Origin: Alphaproteobacteria bacterium | GTDB taxonomy: Bacteria > Pseudomonadota > Alphaproteobacteria > Micavibrionales > Micavibrionaceae | DNA: 35,751 nt | Assembly: GCA_018399685.1 (NCBI GenBank) | Contig: JAGYOK010000020.1 | Coordinates: 1 to 35,751, forward strand | Direction: 5' to 3' | In this document: positions 35,463 to 35,751 of the stretch, piece by piece | How the letters are laid out: every line of letters begins with the position of its first letter | Numbering within the stretch: position 1 is the stretch's first letter | Notes under the pieces: generated by a model | What the model saw: only the letters and a program-made list of their open reading frames with translations | Database searches by the model: none | Told to the model about the DNA's origin: nothing | Program-made: the position numbers and the translations under genes

Positions 35463-35516
35463 AATGTCATGCCAAAATTACGTTTTGCTTTGCCGATCGC
35501 AATGACAAGGGGGAGG
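35463..35516. repeat. TCGCAATGACA-type palindromic repeat fragment
   Basis: TGTCAT (35465-35470) and ATGACA (35502-35507) form the ends of a loose inverted repeat, and GATCGCAATGACAAGG resembles the short intergenic palindromic repeats common in several alphaproteobacteria (general recollection). A partial relative lies at 23315-23326. Confidence 0.4.
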
Positions 35517-35751
35517 TTTGTCTAGTTTGTTTTAACATTTTTTTTATTTTTATAGGCTAAATTTTTGGCCAATTATTTTTTCCTTTGCTCTCTTTTCCTT
35601 GTTTTCCTTCATTTTTTCTTTCTTCTTTTTATAAAAATGGGCGCCCATAGTTTGTTTACGTACTTTTTTTATAAGCTTTCATCACAGGATTTTTTCTTAA
35701 AAATCCTTAAAAAAAGCATGAGTACAGCAAGACATATAAGGCCGAAAGCTT

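Larger units (their letters stand above)
35415..35751. other. Repeat- and pyrimidine-rich non-coding tail
   Basis: No convincing gene is present. In order it contains motif copy D (35417-35433), a TCGCAATGACAAGGGGGAGG-type stretch (35463-35516), a long T/C-rich tract (about 35521-35632), the perfect 12-bp palindrome ATGGGCGCCCAT (35637-35648), and an AGGATTTTT/AAAAATCCT hairpin (35686-35707). On the minus strand the T/C tract could encode a 33-aa Lys/Glu-rich peptide from the ATG in the palindrome, but it has no supporting signal. The window ends before the next gene can be identified. Confidence 0.55.

Noticed and set aside
35540-35648. 33-aa Lys/Glu-rich minus-strand peptide
   Set aside because: A direct consequence of the T/C-rich tract; no ribosome-binding site or conservation evidence.

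Overview
The window looks like a chromosomal stretch of a Gram-negative alphaproteobacterium with moderate GC content (mid-40s by eye). The lineage call is an inference. It rests on a PodJ-like polarity protein, a NodT-class efflux lipoprotein, a SapC-family protein, a SlyX ending in PPHY, a DmdC-like acyl-CoA dehydrogenase, and a TamA/TamB pair. An uncultured, Micavibrio-like or deep-branching alphaproteobacterium would fit, but nothing here proves the genus. I found no rRNA, tRNA, CRISPR array, phage module or plasmid origin.

Layout. (1) 1-5.1 kb is accessory: a truncated HExxH putative metalloprotease, a Sel1-like soluble protein, a secreted protein built of Gly/Thr/Gln repeats, a small lipoprotein, and a 281-bp non-coding element with perfect 24-bp terminal inverted repeats and two nested hairpin arms (MITE-like). 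A lytic transglycosylase follows, and its stop codon lies inside the right terminal repeat. (2) 5.2-9.6 kb: an acyl-CoA dehydrogenase, a secreted protein with three copies of a C-x(n)-CxC-x(n)-C unit, a helix-turn-helix/coiled-coil protein and a SapC-family protein. (3) 9.8-14.5 kb: UDP-glucose dehydrogenase, a CysQ-type phosphatase, a secreted Cys-containing protein and an O-antigen ligase/polymerase-type membrane protein. (4) 14.6-19.6 kb: TypA/BipA, a small unknown protein, then mtnP-uup on the minus strand. (5) 19.7-24.3 kb: tamA-tamB, coupled by a 1-nt overlap, then a six-helix voltage-gated-type ion channel. (6) 24.3-31.6 kb: a complete tripartite RND efflux operon (outer-membrane factor, adaptor, pump) on the minus strand, with a divergent lipoprotein that resembles a shortened outer-membrane factor. 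(7) 31.6-35.75 kb: a YfdC-type FNT channel, an 806-aa PodJ-like protein (cytoplasmic coiled coil, one membrane segment, Sel1 repeats, peptidoglycan-binding domain), slyX, and a repeat-rich, pyrimidine-rich tail.

Functional theme. Most identifiable genes concern the cell envelope: outer-membrane assembly, sugar precursors and surface polysaccharide, peptidoglycan cleavage and binding, polarity and efflux. The least explained items are the repeat-built secreted protein with its lipoprotein neighbour, the triple CxC protein, the ion channel with an acidic filter, the TamA that carries a lipobox, and a roughly 17-nt motif at four loci. At each of those loci a copy abuts or supplies a stop codon, and the motif matches the ends of the MITE-like element. 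All calls come from reading the sequence; no database search was run.
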